Source of the DNA: CAJCIY01 sp036379355
Lineage (GTDB): Bacteria; Actinomycetota; Actinomycetes; Mycobacteriales; CAJCIY01
Length of the DNA stretch: 21,404 bases
NCBI GenBank assembly: GCA_036379355.1
Contig: DASVGV010000119.1
Span: forward strand, 1 to 21,404
Direction: 5' to 3'
Position 1 is the stretch's first letter; every line of letters begins with the position of its first letter. The position numbers and the translations under genes are program-made. Of the stretch, positions 13,515-21,116 are shown in pieces. The notes under the pieces were generated by a model. That model was not told where the DNA came from and ran no database searches. It worked only from the letters and a program-made list of their open reading frames with translations.

Positions 13515-16500
13515 ATGACGGCTGCGCTCGAGCGGTTCGGCCCGGCAACGCGAGCCTGGTTCGACGCCGCGTTCGCGGCGCCGACGGCCGCCCAGCACGA
13601 GGCCTGGGAGGCGATCTCGACGGGCCGCGACGCCCTCGTCGTCGCCCCCACCGGCAGCGGCAAGACCCTCGCGGCGTTCCTGTGGTCGCTCGACCGGCTC
13701 GCCGCCGCCCCCTACGCCGACGACCCGCGACGTCGGTGTCGCGTCCTGTACGTCTCGCCGCTGAAGGCGCTCGCCGTCGACGTCGAACGCAACCTGCAGG
13801 CACCACTGGCGGGCATGCGGCAGGCGGCGTCGCGACTCGGCCTGGACCCGCCGGACATCACGGTGGGAATCCGATCCGGCGATACCCCTTCCGACCAGCG
13901 GCGTGCCTTCGCGCGCCGGCCCCCGGACATTCTCATCACCACCCCGGAGTCCCTGTTCTTGCTGCTGACCAGTCAGGCGCGCGAGTCCCTCCGCGGCGTG
14001 GACACGGTCATCGTCGACGAGGTGCATGCGGTCGCGGGAACCAAGCGCGGCGCGCACCTCGCCGTCTCCCTGGAGCGGCTCGACGCGCTGCTCGACGGCC
14101 CGGCGCAGCGCATCGGCCTGTCGGCGACCGTTCGCCCGCTGCCGGAGATCGCGCGGTTCCTCGGCGGCGAAGGGGACGTCGCGATCGTGAACCCGCCGAG
14201 CAGCAAGGCCATCGAAGTCACCGTCGAGGTGCCGGTCGAGGACATGTCCCGCCTCGGCGAGGTCGTCGACGAGCTCCCCGACGGAGGGTCCGCCGCCGGG
14301 GCGGAGCGCCGATCGTCCATCTGGCCGGCCGTCGAGGAGCGCATCGTCGAGCTGATCGAGGCACACCGCAGCACGCTGGTGTTCGCGAACTCGCGGCGAC
14401 TGGCCGAACGGATCTGCGCCCGGATCAACGAAGTGGCGGCGGACCACCGGACGACCGCCCAGTCCCGGTCGCCTGCGGCGCTGATGGGCCAGGCCGGGGC
14501 GGCGGGGGGCGCGCCGGCCGAGATCGCCCGCGCCCACCACGGCAGCGTCAGCCGCGAACAGCGCCAGCAGATCGAGGACGCGCTCAAGGCCGGCCGGCTG
14601 CCCGCCGTGGTCGCGACGTCGAGTCTCGAGCTCGGCATCGACATGGGTGCCGTCGACCTCGTGATCCAGGTCGAGTCCCCGCCGTCGGTCGCCAGCGGGA
14701 TGCAGCGGGTCGGCCGAGCCGGGCACCAGGTGGGCGCGGTGAGCCGCGGCGTCGTGCTCCCCAAGTACCGCGGCGACCTGGTCTCGGCCGCCGTCGTCGC
14801 CGAACGGATGCGCGCCGGCCTCATCGAGGAGCTGCACTACCCACGCAACCCGCTCGACGTGCTCGCCCAGCAGATCGTCGCGATGTGCGCCATGGATACC
14901 TGGGACGTCGAGGAGATGCTCGGGGTGATCCGGCGGGCCGCACCGTTCGCCGGACTGCCCTCGAGCGCGTACGAGGCGACCCTGGACATGCTCGCAGGGC
15001 GCTACCCGTCCGACGACTTCGCCGAGCTGCGCCCCCGCGTCGTGTGGGACCGGGTGGCCGGCACCGTGACCGCCCGCCCCGGCGCGCAGCGCCTCGCGGT
15101 GACCAGCGGCGGCACCATTCCGGACCGGGGGCTGTTCGGCGTCTTCCTCGTCGGCGAGAAGCAGTTCCGGGTGGGCGAGCTCGACGAGGAGATGGTCTAC
15201 GAGTCCCGCGTCGGCGACGTGTTCGCGCTCGGTGCCAGCTCCTGGCGGATCGAGGAGATCACCCACGACCAGGTCCTGGTGTCCCCTGCCGCCGGCCAAC
15301 CCGGGCGGCTGCCGTTCTGGAAGGGCGACACGCTCGGGCGGCCGGTCGAGCTCGGCCGCGCGATCGGCGGGTTCCTGCGGGAGCTCGCGCGGGCCGACTC
15401 CGACGACGCACGGCAGCGGGCGGCGGCAGCCGGCCTGGACGACCGAGCCGCACGCAACCTCGTGTCCTACGTCGCCGAGCAGCGGGCCGCCACCGGCGTC
15501 GTCCCCGACGACCGCACGCTGGTCGTCGAGCGATTCCGCGACGAGCTCGGGGACTGGCGGGTGGCCGTCCACTCCCCCTTCGGCGCCCCGGTCAACGCGC
15601 CGTGGGCACTCGCGGTCGCGGCCCGCCTGCGCGAGCGGTACGGCGTCGACGTCCAGGCGCTCCACTCCGACGACGGCATCCTGCTGCGACTGCCGGAGAT
15701 GGACGCGCCACCGACGGCGGACGCCGTGCTTCTGGACCCGGCCGAGGTCGATGCCCTCGTGCAGGGCGAGGTCGGCGGAAGCGCCCTGTTTGCAGCACGT
15801 TTCCGCGAGTGTGCCGCCCGCTCACTCCTCCTGCCGCGCCGCGACCCACGCAAGCGGACACCCCTGTGGCAGCAGCGGCAGAGATCCGCGCAGCTGCTCG
15901 CGGTCGCCGCACGCTTCGCCGAGTTTCCCGTCGTCCTGGAGGCCATGCGCGAGTGCCTCCAGGATGTGTTCGACGTGCCCGGGCTGGTCGGGCTCATGCG
16001 CGACGTCGAGCGGCGCTCCCTGCGGCTGGTCGAGGTCGAGACGCCGACGCCGTCGCCGTTCGCCCGCAGCCTGCTGTTCGGGTACGTCGCCCAGTTCCTC
16101 TACGAGGGTGACGCGCCGCTCGCCGAACAACGTGCCCAGGCCTTGGCCCTCGACTCGACACTGCTCGCCGAGCTGCTCGGCCAGGCCGAGCTGCGCGAGC
16201 TGCTCGACCCCGACGCGGTCGCCGAGGTCGAAGCCGAGGTGGCGCTGCTCAGCCCTGACCGGCAGGTGCACGACATCGAGGGCGTCGCCGACCTGCTGCG
16301 CCGGCTCGGGGACCTCTCGACGCCGGAGGCGCTCCTGCGCGGCGCGACGCCAGCGTGGCTGGCCGAGCTCGAGGAGTCGCGGCGCGCGGTCCGCATCCGG
16401 GTGGCGGGTGAGGAACGTTGGATCGCCGTGGAGGACGCCGGCCGATACCTCGACGCGCTCGGCGCGCCGCTTCCGGTCGGCGTCCCCGAGGTCTTCCGCG

Positions 16501-18083
16501 AGCCGGTCGAGGACCCGCTCGGCGACCTGGTCAGCCGCTACGCGCGCACGCACGGCCCGTTCGTGCCGAGCGACCCCGCCGAGCGCTTCGGCCTGGGCGC
16601 AGCCGTCGTGGCCGCCGTCCTGCAACGGCTGGTCGCCGGCGGGCGTCTGGTCACCGGCGAGCTGAGGCCCGGCGGTACGGGCGTCGAGTGGTGCGACGCC
16701 GACGTGCTCCGCCGCATGCGCCGGCGGTCCCTCGCCCGGCTGCGCGAGGAGGTCGAGCCCGTTCCCGCGGAGGTTCTCGGCCGGTTCCTGCCGCAGTGGC
16801 AGGGGGTGGGCTCGGCGGGTGGGCGTGGCGCGGATGCACTGCTGCGCGTCGTCGAGCAGCTCGCCGGCGCCGCCGTACCGGCCAGTGCGCTGGAGTCCCT
16901 GGTGCTGCCAGCGCGCGTCCACGACTACGAGACCGGGCTGCTGGACCTGCTCACCTCCTCCGGCGAGGTCGTGTGGGCCGGCGCCGGTGCCTTGCCGGGG
17001 AAGGACGGCTGGCTCACCGTGATGCCGGTCGACGCGGCGCCGCTCCTGCTGCCGGAACCCGACGACGCGGCCGTCGCCACCCCGCTGCATCGGCACGTCC
17101 TCGACGCCCTGGCCGACGGTTCCGCTCTGTTCTTCCGCGCCCTGTCCGGCCGCGTCGCGTCCCTCGACGACGCCGCGCTCGCCGCCGCCCTCTGGGACCT
17201 GGTGTGGTCCGGGCATCTGACGAACGACACGCTGGCGCCGTTGCGCGCGCGCCTCGGCGGCGGCCGCGGAACCACCCACCGGGCGCCGCCGTCCCCGCCA
17301 CGCCCGCGGCAGCGCGGCCGGTACGGCTCGGGCCTCGGCCGGCCGGCCATGCCGACGCGGACGGGACCGCCCGAGGGCAGCGGCCGGTGGTCGATGCTGC
17401 CGGCCCGAGACCCGTCCGCGACGGCACGCGCGGTCGCGGTCAGTGAGGCGCTCCTGGACCGGTACGGCGTGGTCACCCGGGGTGCCGTCGTCGCCGAACG
17501 GGTCACGGGTGGTTTCGCTGCTGTCTACCCGGTGCTGAAGGCGGCCGAGGAGTCCGGCCGCGCCCGCCGCGGCTACTTCGTCGCCGGTCTCGGCGGCGCC
17601 CAGTTCGCCCTGCCGGGCGCGGTGGACCGCATGCGGAGCATCGGCGACTCGGCGCCGGCAAGCCCGGCCGAGCCCGGTTGGGGCCAGCGCCGCCGAACAC
17701 CCGACCGGGCAGTGGTACTCGCCGCGACGGACCCGGCAAACCCGTACGGCGCGGCCCTGGCGTGGCCCGTCCGCGACCCGGCAGGCGGCCATCGACCAGG
17801 GCGGAAGGCCGGCGCGCTGGTGGTGCTCGTCGACGGCGCGCTCGCGCTGTACGTCGAGCGCGGCGGCCGCTCCCTGCTGACCTTCACCGACGTGCTCGAT
17901 CACCTGGCCCCGGCGGTCGACGCACTGGCGCTGGCGGCGCGCGACGGACACCTCGGTCGCCTCACGGTCGAGCGCGCCGACGGGGACGCCGTGCTCTCGG
18001 GCGACCTGTCCGGCCCGCTCGCAGAGGCGCTGCGGTCGGCCGGGTTCGCCGCCACCCCCCGCGGGCTGCGGCTGCGCGGATGA
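13515..18083 (+). CDS. lhr: Lhr (long helicase-related) superfamily 2 ATP-dependent 3'-5' DNA helicase
   Basis: A 1522-residue helicase, close to the usual length of full-size Lhr (about 1500-1540). The RecA-like core has the Q residue at about 27, Walker A APTGSGKT (44-51), motif Ia SPLKALAVD, TTPESL (142-147), DEVH (168-171), SAT (203-205) and motif VI QRVGRAGHQ (397-405). It is followed by the winged-helix and beta-barrel part of Lhr-Core and the long Lhr C-terminal domain. A Pro/Arg/Gly-rich linker lies around 1260-1300, before GRWSML. Known Lhr enzymes translocate 3' to 5' on ssDNA and unwind 3'-tailed RNA:DNA hybrids; mycobacterial lhr is damage-induced. The ATG at 13515 follows a weak GGAAG. 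lhr and nei are adjacent here, as in M. tuberculosis (Rv3296-Rv3297), supporting joint action in base repair. Confidence 0.97.
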   Translation: MTAALERFGPATRAWFDAAFAAPTAAQHEAWEAISTGRDALVVAPTGSGKTLAAFLWSLDRLAAAPYADDPRRRCRVLYVSPLKALAVDVERNLQAPLAGMRQAASRLGLDPPDITVGIRSGDTPSDQRRAFARRPPDILITTPESLFLLLTSQARESLRGVDTVIVDEVHAVAGTKRGAHLAVSLERLDALLDGPAQRIGLSATVRPLPEIARFLGGEGDVAIVNPPSSKAIEVTVEVPVEDMSRLGEVVDELPDGGSAAGAERRSSIWPAVEERIVELIEAHRSTLVFANSRRLAERICARINEVAADHRTTAQSRSPAALMGQAGAAGGAPAEIARAHHGSVSREQRQQIEDALKAGRLPAVVATSSLELGIDMGAVDLVIQVESPPSVASGMQRVGRAGHQVGAVSRGVVLPKYRGDLVSAAVVAERMRAGLIEELHYPRNPLDVLAQQIVAMCAMDTWDVEEMLGVIRRAAPFAGLPSSAYEATLDMLAGRYPSDDFAELRPRVVWDRVAGTVTARPGAQRLAVTSGGTIPDRGLFGVFLVGEKQFRVGELDEEMVYESRVGDVFALGASSWRIEEITHDQVLVSPAAGQPGRLPFWKGDTLGRPVELGRAIGGFLRELARADSDDARQRAAAAGLDDRAARNLVSYVAEQRAATGVVPDDRTLVVERFRDELGDWRVAVHSPFGAPVNAPWALAVAARLRERYGVDVQALHSDDGILLRLPEMDAPPTADAVLLDPAEVDALVQGEVGGSALFAARFRECAARSLLLPRRDPRKRTPLWQQRQRSAQLLAVAARFAEFPVVLEAMRECLQDVFDVPGLVGLMRDVERRSLRLVEVETPTPSPFARSLLFGYVAQFLYEGDAPLAEQRAQALALDSTLLAELLGQAELRELLDPDAVAEVEAEVALLSPDRQVHDIEGVADLLRRLGDLSTPEALLRGATPAWLAELEESRRAVRIRVAGEERWIAVEDAGRYLDALGAPLPVGVPEVFREPVEDPLGDLVSRYARTHGPFVPSDPAERFGLGAAVVAAVLQRLVAGGRLVTGELRPGGTGVEWCDADVLRRMRRRSLARLREEVEPVPAEVLGRFLPQWQGVGSAGGRGADALLRVVEQLAGAAVPASALESLVLPARVHDYETGLLDLLTSSGEVVWAGAGALPGKDGWLTVMPVDAAPLLLPEPDDAAVATPLHRHVLDALADGSALFFRALSGRVASLDDAALAAALWDLVWSGHLTNDTLAPLRARLGGGRGTTHRAPPSPPRPRQRGRYGSGLGRPAMPTRTGPPEGSGRWSMLPARDPSATARAVAVSEALLDRYGVVTRGAVVAERVTGGFAAVYPVLKAAEESGRARRGYFVAGLGGAQFALPGAVDRMRSIGDSAPASPAEPGWGQRRRTPDRAVVLAATDPANPYGAALAWPVRDPAGGHRPGRKAGALVVLVDGALALYVERGGRSLLTFTDVLDHLAPAVDALALAARDGHLGRLTVERADGDAVLSGDLSGPLAEALRSAGFAATPRGLRLRG

Positions 18084-18124
18084 CCGGCCACTCGCTGCTG
18101 ATCCAGGCGCCGGCGCGTGCCTGA
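18080..18124 (+). other. 14-codon ORF bridging lhr and nei
   Basis: An ATG overlaps the lhr stop (ATGA) and reads MTGHSLLIQAPARA to a TGA that lies inside the first codons of nei. A ribosome finishing lhr could thus re-initiate and be carried to the nei GTG, which has no Shine-Dalgarno sequence. It may equally be chance. Confidence 0.12.
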
Positions 18125-18944
18125 GGGCGACACCGTCCACCGGGCCGCGCAGCGGCTTGCCGCCGCGCTGCTGGACCAGCGGCTCACGCATGCCGACCTG
18201 CGCGTGCCCGATCTCGCGACGGTCGACCTGGTCGGCCGGACGGTGACCGCCGTGATCGCCCGCGGCAAGCACCTCCTGACCCGCCTCGACGACGACCTGA
18301 CCCTGCACACCCACTTCCGGATGGACGGCGCGTTCCGGCTGTTCCGCCCGGGCACGCCGTGGCGCGGCGGCCCGGCGCACCAGATCCGGGTGGTCCTCGG
18401 CAATGCCGGATGGACCGCGGTGGGCTATCGCATCCCGGTCGTCGAGCTGTTGCCGACCAGCGGGGAGTCGCGCGTCGTCGGCCATCTCGGCCCCGATGTG
18501 CTGGGTCCGGACTGGGACCCCGACGCAGCAGTCGCCAGGATCCGTTCGCAGCCGCATCGGGAGATCGGTACGGCGCTGCTCGATCAGCGGAACCTCTGCG
18601 GGCTGGGCAACGTCTACCGCACCGAGGCGCTCTACCTGGCCGGCGTGCACCCGCGGACACCGGTGGCCGACGTCACCGACCTGCCGGGACTCGTCATCCG
18701 CGCGCAGCGGCTCGTCGCCGCCCACCGCGACCGGGCCACGCGTTCGACGACCGGCACACTGCGCGGCGAGCGCTACCACGTGTACGGCCGAGGCGGACGA
18801 CCGTGCGGCCGCTGCGGCTGCGCCATCCGCACGTCGGAGCAGGGCGATCCCGGTCAGGCACGCACCGTTGCCTGGTGCCCCGGCTGCCAGCCCTCAGAGT
18901 CAGGAGCCGGTGCCGAGCAGCGCGGCGACCTCGGCCGCCCGTGA
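18117..18944 (+). CDS. nei: Fpg/Nei family DNA glycosylase/AP lyase
   Basis: Excises oxidised bases (endonuclease VIII type) and cleaves the abasic site. The 275-residue protein starts PEGDTVHR after Met, giving the catalytic Pro2 and Glu3; the Lys is Lys51 in ARGKHLL. The H2TH domain contains NLCGLGNVYRTEALYLAGVHP-type residues (159-179, written here only as a region with key Asn165). The C-terminal zinc finger has Cys230, Cys233, Cys254 and Cys257, with Arg249 at the beta-hairpin tip. PEGDTVHR fits Nei rather than Fpg (PELPEVE). The start is a GTG at 18117, fixed by the need for Pro2. It follows lhr by 33 bp. The last 14 codons, after the zinc finger, overlap the tetR 3' end on the other strand by 45 bp. 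Confidence 0.95.
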   Translation: MPEGDTVHRAAQRLAAALLDQRLTHADLRVPDLATVDLVGRTVTAVIARGKHLLTRLDDDLTLHTHFRMDGAFRLFRPGTPWRGGPAHQIRVVLGNAGWTAVGYRIPVVELLPTSGESRVVGHLGPDVLGPDWDPDAAVARIRSQPHREIGTALLDQRNLCGLGNVYRTEALYLAGVHPRTPVADVTDLPGLVIRAQRLVAAHRDRATRSTTGTLRGERYHVYGRGGRPCGRCGCAIRTSEQGDPGQARTVAWCPGCQPSESGAGAEQRGDLGRP

Positions 18945-19430
18945 CTCCGGCGTTCCCGGCACGACCATGAGCGAGAGCAGCCACCGCAGCGCGAGGGCGC
19001 TGGGCGCCCCGACCAGGTCGTCGAGGGCCTCGAGCACCCGCTCGCGCAGCGGCGAGGACGCCTCGGACACGAGCACCGAGGCCAGCGCCGCCGGCTCGTG
19101 CGCCCGCATCCGGGCCAACGCCGGGTGGTCCGCGACCTCCCGGCCGGCCGCAGCCAGCCCGTCCACCGCCAGGACGTCGACCAGCCGGGTTACCTCCGCG
19201 TCCGCGTAGAGGGCGTACGCCTCGCTCTTGGTACGCACGTGGTTGTACAACGTGCCCTTCGCGACCCCCGACGCGGCCGCGATGTCGATCATCGTGGTCT
19301 TGCGCGCACCCTGCCCGACGAGGCAGTGGCCGACGCCGGCCACGATCGCGCTCTGCGCGCGGTCCATCGCGTTGCCCGCGCGGATCCGGGTGCCGCGCGC
19401 CCGGTCGGCGCGCGGCGGGGTGGCGCTCAC
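18900..19430 (-). CDS. TetR/AcrR family transcriptional regulator
   Basis: A 176-residue regulator. The N-terminal HTH covers about 28-72: TTMIDIAAASGVAKGTLYNHV (45-65, key positions Ala51, Gly55, Gly59, Tyr62) is the classic TetR DNA-binding helix-turn-helix followed by KSEAYALY. The C-terminal ligand domain is short and not recognised; the ligand is unknown. The first 22 residues before MDRAQSAI are basic and probably disordered. The GTG at 19430 is preceded 7 nt upstream by TACGGT, so a leaderless mRNA from the 49-bp gap after clgR is likely. There is no obvious target gene beside it; the neighbours are clgR and nei. Confidence 0.9.
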   Translation of the reverse strand: MSATPPRADRARGTRIRAGNAMDRAQSAIVAGVGHCLVGQGARKTTMIDIAAASGVAKGTLYNHVRTKSEAYALYADAEVTRLVDVLAVDGLAAAGREVADHPALARMRAHEPAALASVLVSEASSPLRERVLEALDDLVGAPSALALRWLLSLMVVPGTPESRAAEVAALLGTGS

Positions 19431-19437
19431 GCAGCAG

Positions 19438-19443
19438 ACCGTA
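19438..19443 (-). promoter_or_regulatory. Candidate -10 element for leaderless tetR mRNA
   Basis: TACGGT on the minus strand, 7 nt before the GTG at 19430, within the 49-bp gap downstream of clgR. No recognisable -35 box. Confidence 0.4.
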
Positions 19444-19479
19444 TCGGGCGGCCGCGGGTGGCCCTGCCCGGTGGCGGGA

Positions 19480-19806
19480 TCAGGCGGCGAGGTCCACGAC
19501 GTCGCCGTCGGGCACGTCCGGCAGGAGCACCGGCTCAGGCAGCGCGGTCACCGCGGTCTCGGAGACGAGCAGCTCGCGCAGCGCCAGGTCGTCGCTGACG
19601 TCGCGCAGCACGGCCGACAGGGGTACGTCGAGCGCCGCGCAGATCGAACCGAGCAGCTCCGACGACGCCTCCTTGCGGCCCCGCTCCACCTCGGAGAGGT
19701 AGCCCAGGGAGACGCGTGCCTCCCGGCTCACGTCGCGCAACGTGCGCTGCTGGGCCAGACGGCGACGGCGCAGCTGGTCGCCCAGCACCTGTCGAACCAG
19801 GAACAT
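19480..19806 (-). CDS. clgR: ClgR-type XRE-family transcriptional regulator
   Basis: A 108-residue Cro/C1-type HTH regulator. The HTH spans about 8-64, with RTLRDVSREARVSLGYLSEV and ERGRKEASSELL, the signature of ClgR, which activates clp protease and related genes in actinobacteria. The C-terminus ends VVDLAA, resembling an SsrA-type degron; ClgR is a known ClpP substrate. The ATG at 19806 follows GGGAGG at about 4 nt and is preferred over a GTG 15 nt upstream. It lies downstream of rimO-pgsA-cinA, its usual actinobacterial place, but is followed here by tetR rather than by a PspA-like gene as in mycobacteria. Confidence 0.93.
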   Translation of the reverse strand: MFLVRQVLGDQLRRRRLAQQRTLRDVSREARVSLGYLSEVERGRKEASSELLGSICAALDVPLSAVLRDVSDDLALRELLVSETAVTALPEPVLLPDVPDGDVVDLAA

Positions 19807-19911
19807 CACGCCTCCCGCCACGGGGTTGAAAGGTTGTCCACGGTACCGCCCGGGCGGCGCGCTCCACGAACGCGGCGTACCGGTTTCACCGACAGCGCAA
19901 CCACCGAGGAG
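19807..19911 (-). promoter_or_regulatory. clgR upstream region with candidate ClgR site and palindrome
   Basis: The 105-bp gap between cinA and clgR. On the minus strand, GTTCGTGGAGCGCG (19871-19858) resembles the reported ClgR site GTTCGC-N5-GCG with one mismatch, which would fit autoregulation. Next to it CCGCCCGGGCGG (19846-19857) is a perfect 12-bp palindrome, and TACCGT (minus strand, just downstream) could be a -10. All are by-eye matches in GC-rich DNA. Confidence 0.3.
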
Positions 19912-20409
19912 TCAGGCCTCTTCCCCACGCAGGTAGGCCGCGAGCCACGCGAGCGCCGCCTCGGCCGCGCCGATGCGGACCGCCGGCCGGTCGCCGGGCA
20001 GGTGCACCGTACGGGCCCACGCCCCGGCGGGTGCCGCGAGACCGATGCAGACGTGGCCCGGCTGGTGACCCTCCTGCGGGGCCGGCCCGGCCACCCCGGT
20101 GAGCGCCAGGCCGTGGCTCGCGCGACACACGGCGACCACGCCCACCGCCATCGCACGCGCGCATTCCTCCGACACCGCGCCGTGCTCGGCGAGGACAGCG
20201 CGTGGCACGCCGAGCACGGACTCCTTGAGCTCCGTGGCGTACGCGACGATGCCACCCCGCAGCACGGCGGAGGCCCCCGGAACCGATGCCACCGTCGCCG
20301 ACAGCAGCCCGGCCGTCAGCGACTCGGCACAGGCCAGGGTCTCGTCGGCGGCACCGAGCAGCCGGACGACCTCGATCGCGCCCGCGCTCACCTCCTGCGC
20401 GTGGGTCAT
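19912..20409 (-). CDS. CinA C-terminal domain protein, nicotinamide-nucleotide amidase (PncC-like)
   Basis: Hydrolyses NMN to NaMN and ammonia in pyridine-nucleotide salvage, by family. The 165-residue protein comprises only the C-terminal amidase domain; the N-terminal COG1058/MoCF domain of full-length CinA (about 420 residues) is absent. Motifs: CAESLTAGLLSA (27-38) with Ser30, GGIVAYATELKESVLGV (52-68) with Tyr57 and Lys62, which line up with the Ser/Tyr/Lys of PncC, and ALTGVAGP (102-109). The ATG at 20409 overlaps the pgsA stop as ATGA. The open frame extends upstream through pgsA but is not coding there. Confidence 0.93.
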   Translation of the reverse strand: MTHAQEVSAGAIEVVRLLGAADETLACAESLTAGLLSATVASVPGASAVLRGGIVAYATELKESVLGVPRAVLAEHGAVSEECARAMAVGVVAVCRASHGLALTGVAGPAPQEGHQPGHVCIGLAAPAGAWARTVHLPGDRPAVRIGAAEAALAWLAAYLRGEEA

Positions 20410-21116
20410 GTCCGGCGCGACTGCCGCTGCTGGGACCGGAGCGCGAGAGCGGCCTCGGCCATCTCGCGGCGCTCGCGGGCGAGGCGCGTACGCGGGGACG
20501 TGCGCCGCAGGTGCAGCGCCCGGCCTACGTAGTCGAACCCCGTCACGAGGGTGACGGCGACCGCGATGCCCATGAGCACGGCTCGGATCGTGCCCATCGG
20601 GCCGGCCCCGAGGGGCAGCAGGTACAAGCCGATCGCGAGCCCCTGCAGGAACGTCTTCAGCTTCCCGCCGCGGCTGGCCGGGATCACCCCATGTCGGATC
20701 ACCGAGAAGCGCAGCAGCGTGACGCCGAGCTCCCGCGCGAGGATCACGGCGGTCACCCACCAGGGCAGGTCGTGCACGACGGAGAGCGCGATGAGCGCCG
20801 AGCCGGTGAGCGCCTTGTCGGCGATGGGGTCGGCGAGCTTTCCGAACGACGTGACGAGTCCGCGCCGCCGGGCCAGCTCCCCGTCGAACCGGTCGGTGAC
20901 CGAGGCGATGCCGAATGCGACACCCGAGGCGATCCGCCACCCGAACGCGTGGCCGCCGTCGATCGCCAGCAGCACCAGCACGACCGGCACGAGCAGCAGC
21001 CGCAGCACCGTGATGGCGTTGGCCGGGTTCACGACGGGGACGCCGGGTACCGGCACGTCCGCCGCGGGGTCGGGGACGGGGCCCGGCGCGACGGGACGAC
21101 CGGGCGGCTCGCTCAC
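20406..21116 (-). CDS. pgsA: CDP-alcohol phosphatidyltransferase (PgsA-type phosphatidylglycerophosphate synthase)
   Basis: Integral membrane enzyme that transfers a phosphatidyl group from CDP-diacylglycerol to an alcohol, probably glycerol-3-phosphate, at the cytoplasmic membrane. The 236-residue protein has the complete DG-x2-AR-x8-G-x3-D-x3-D motif, with Asp78, Gly79, Ala82, Arg83, Gly92, Asp96 and Asp100. Hydrophobic segments lie near 35-52, 60-74, 104-124 and 155-195. The first 30 residues are Pro-rich and probably cytosolic; the C-terminal 35 are basic. The GTG at 21116 overlaps the rimO stop as GTGA; a GTG at the NPANAITVLR boundary is another option. The substrate is inferred from its place between rimO and cinA, where actinobacterial pgsA commonly lies. 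Confidence 0.92.
   Translation of the reverse strand: MSEPPGRPVAPGPVPDPAADVPVPGVPVVNPANAITVLRLLLVPVVLVLLAIDGGHAFGWRIASGVAFGIASVTDRFDGELARRRGLVTSFGKLADPIADKALTGSALIALSVVHDLPWWVTAVILARELGVTLLRFSVIRHGVIPASRGGKLKTFLQGLAIGLYLLPLGAGPMGTIRAVLMGIAVAVTLVTGFDYVGRALHLRRTSPRTRLARERREMAEAALALRSQQRQSRRT

Noticed and set aside
13463..13663. Longer form of the DUF3046 gene reaching into lhr
   Set aside because: Family members begin at RLTDFW; the GTG at 13462 with a -10 at 7 nt explains the start.
13473..15665. A 730-codon minus-strand open frame opposite the lhr helicase core
   Set aside because: Same shadow effect; no recognisable motif and no plausible start signals.
15822..18779. A 985-codon minus-strand open frame opposite lhr and nei
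   Set aside because: Typical antisense shadow in very GC-rich DNA: Arg, Gln, Val and Gly-rich with no domain, while the plus strand encodes clear Lhr and Nei motifs.
19846..19857. CCGCCCGGGCGG palindrome as a terminator of cinA
   Set aside because: It has no room for a loop and no T tract, so it is kept only as a possible operator or chance GC palindrome.
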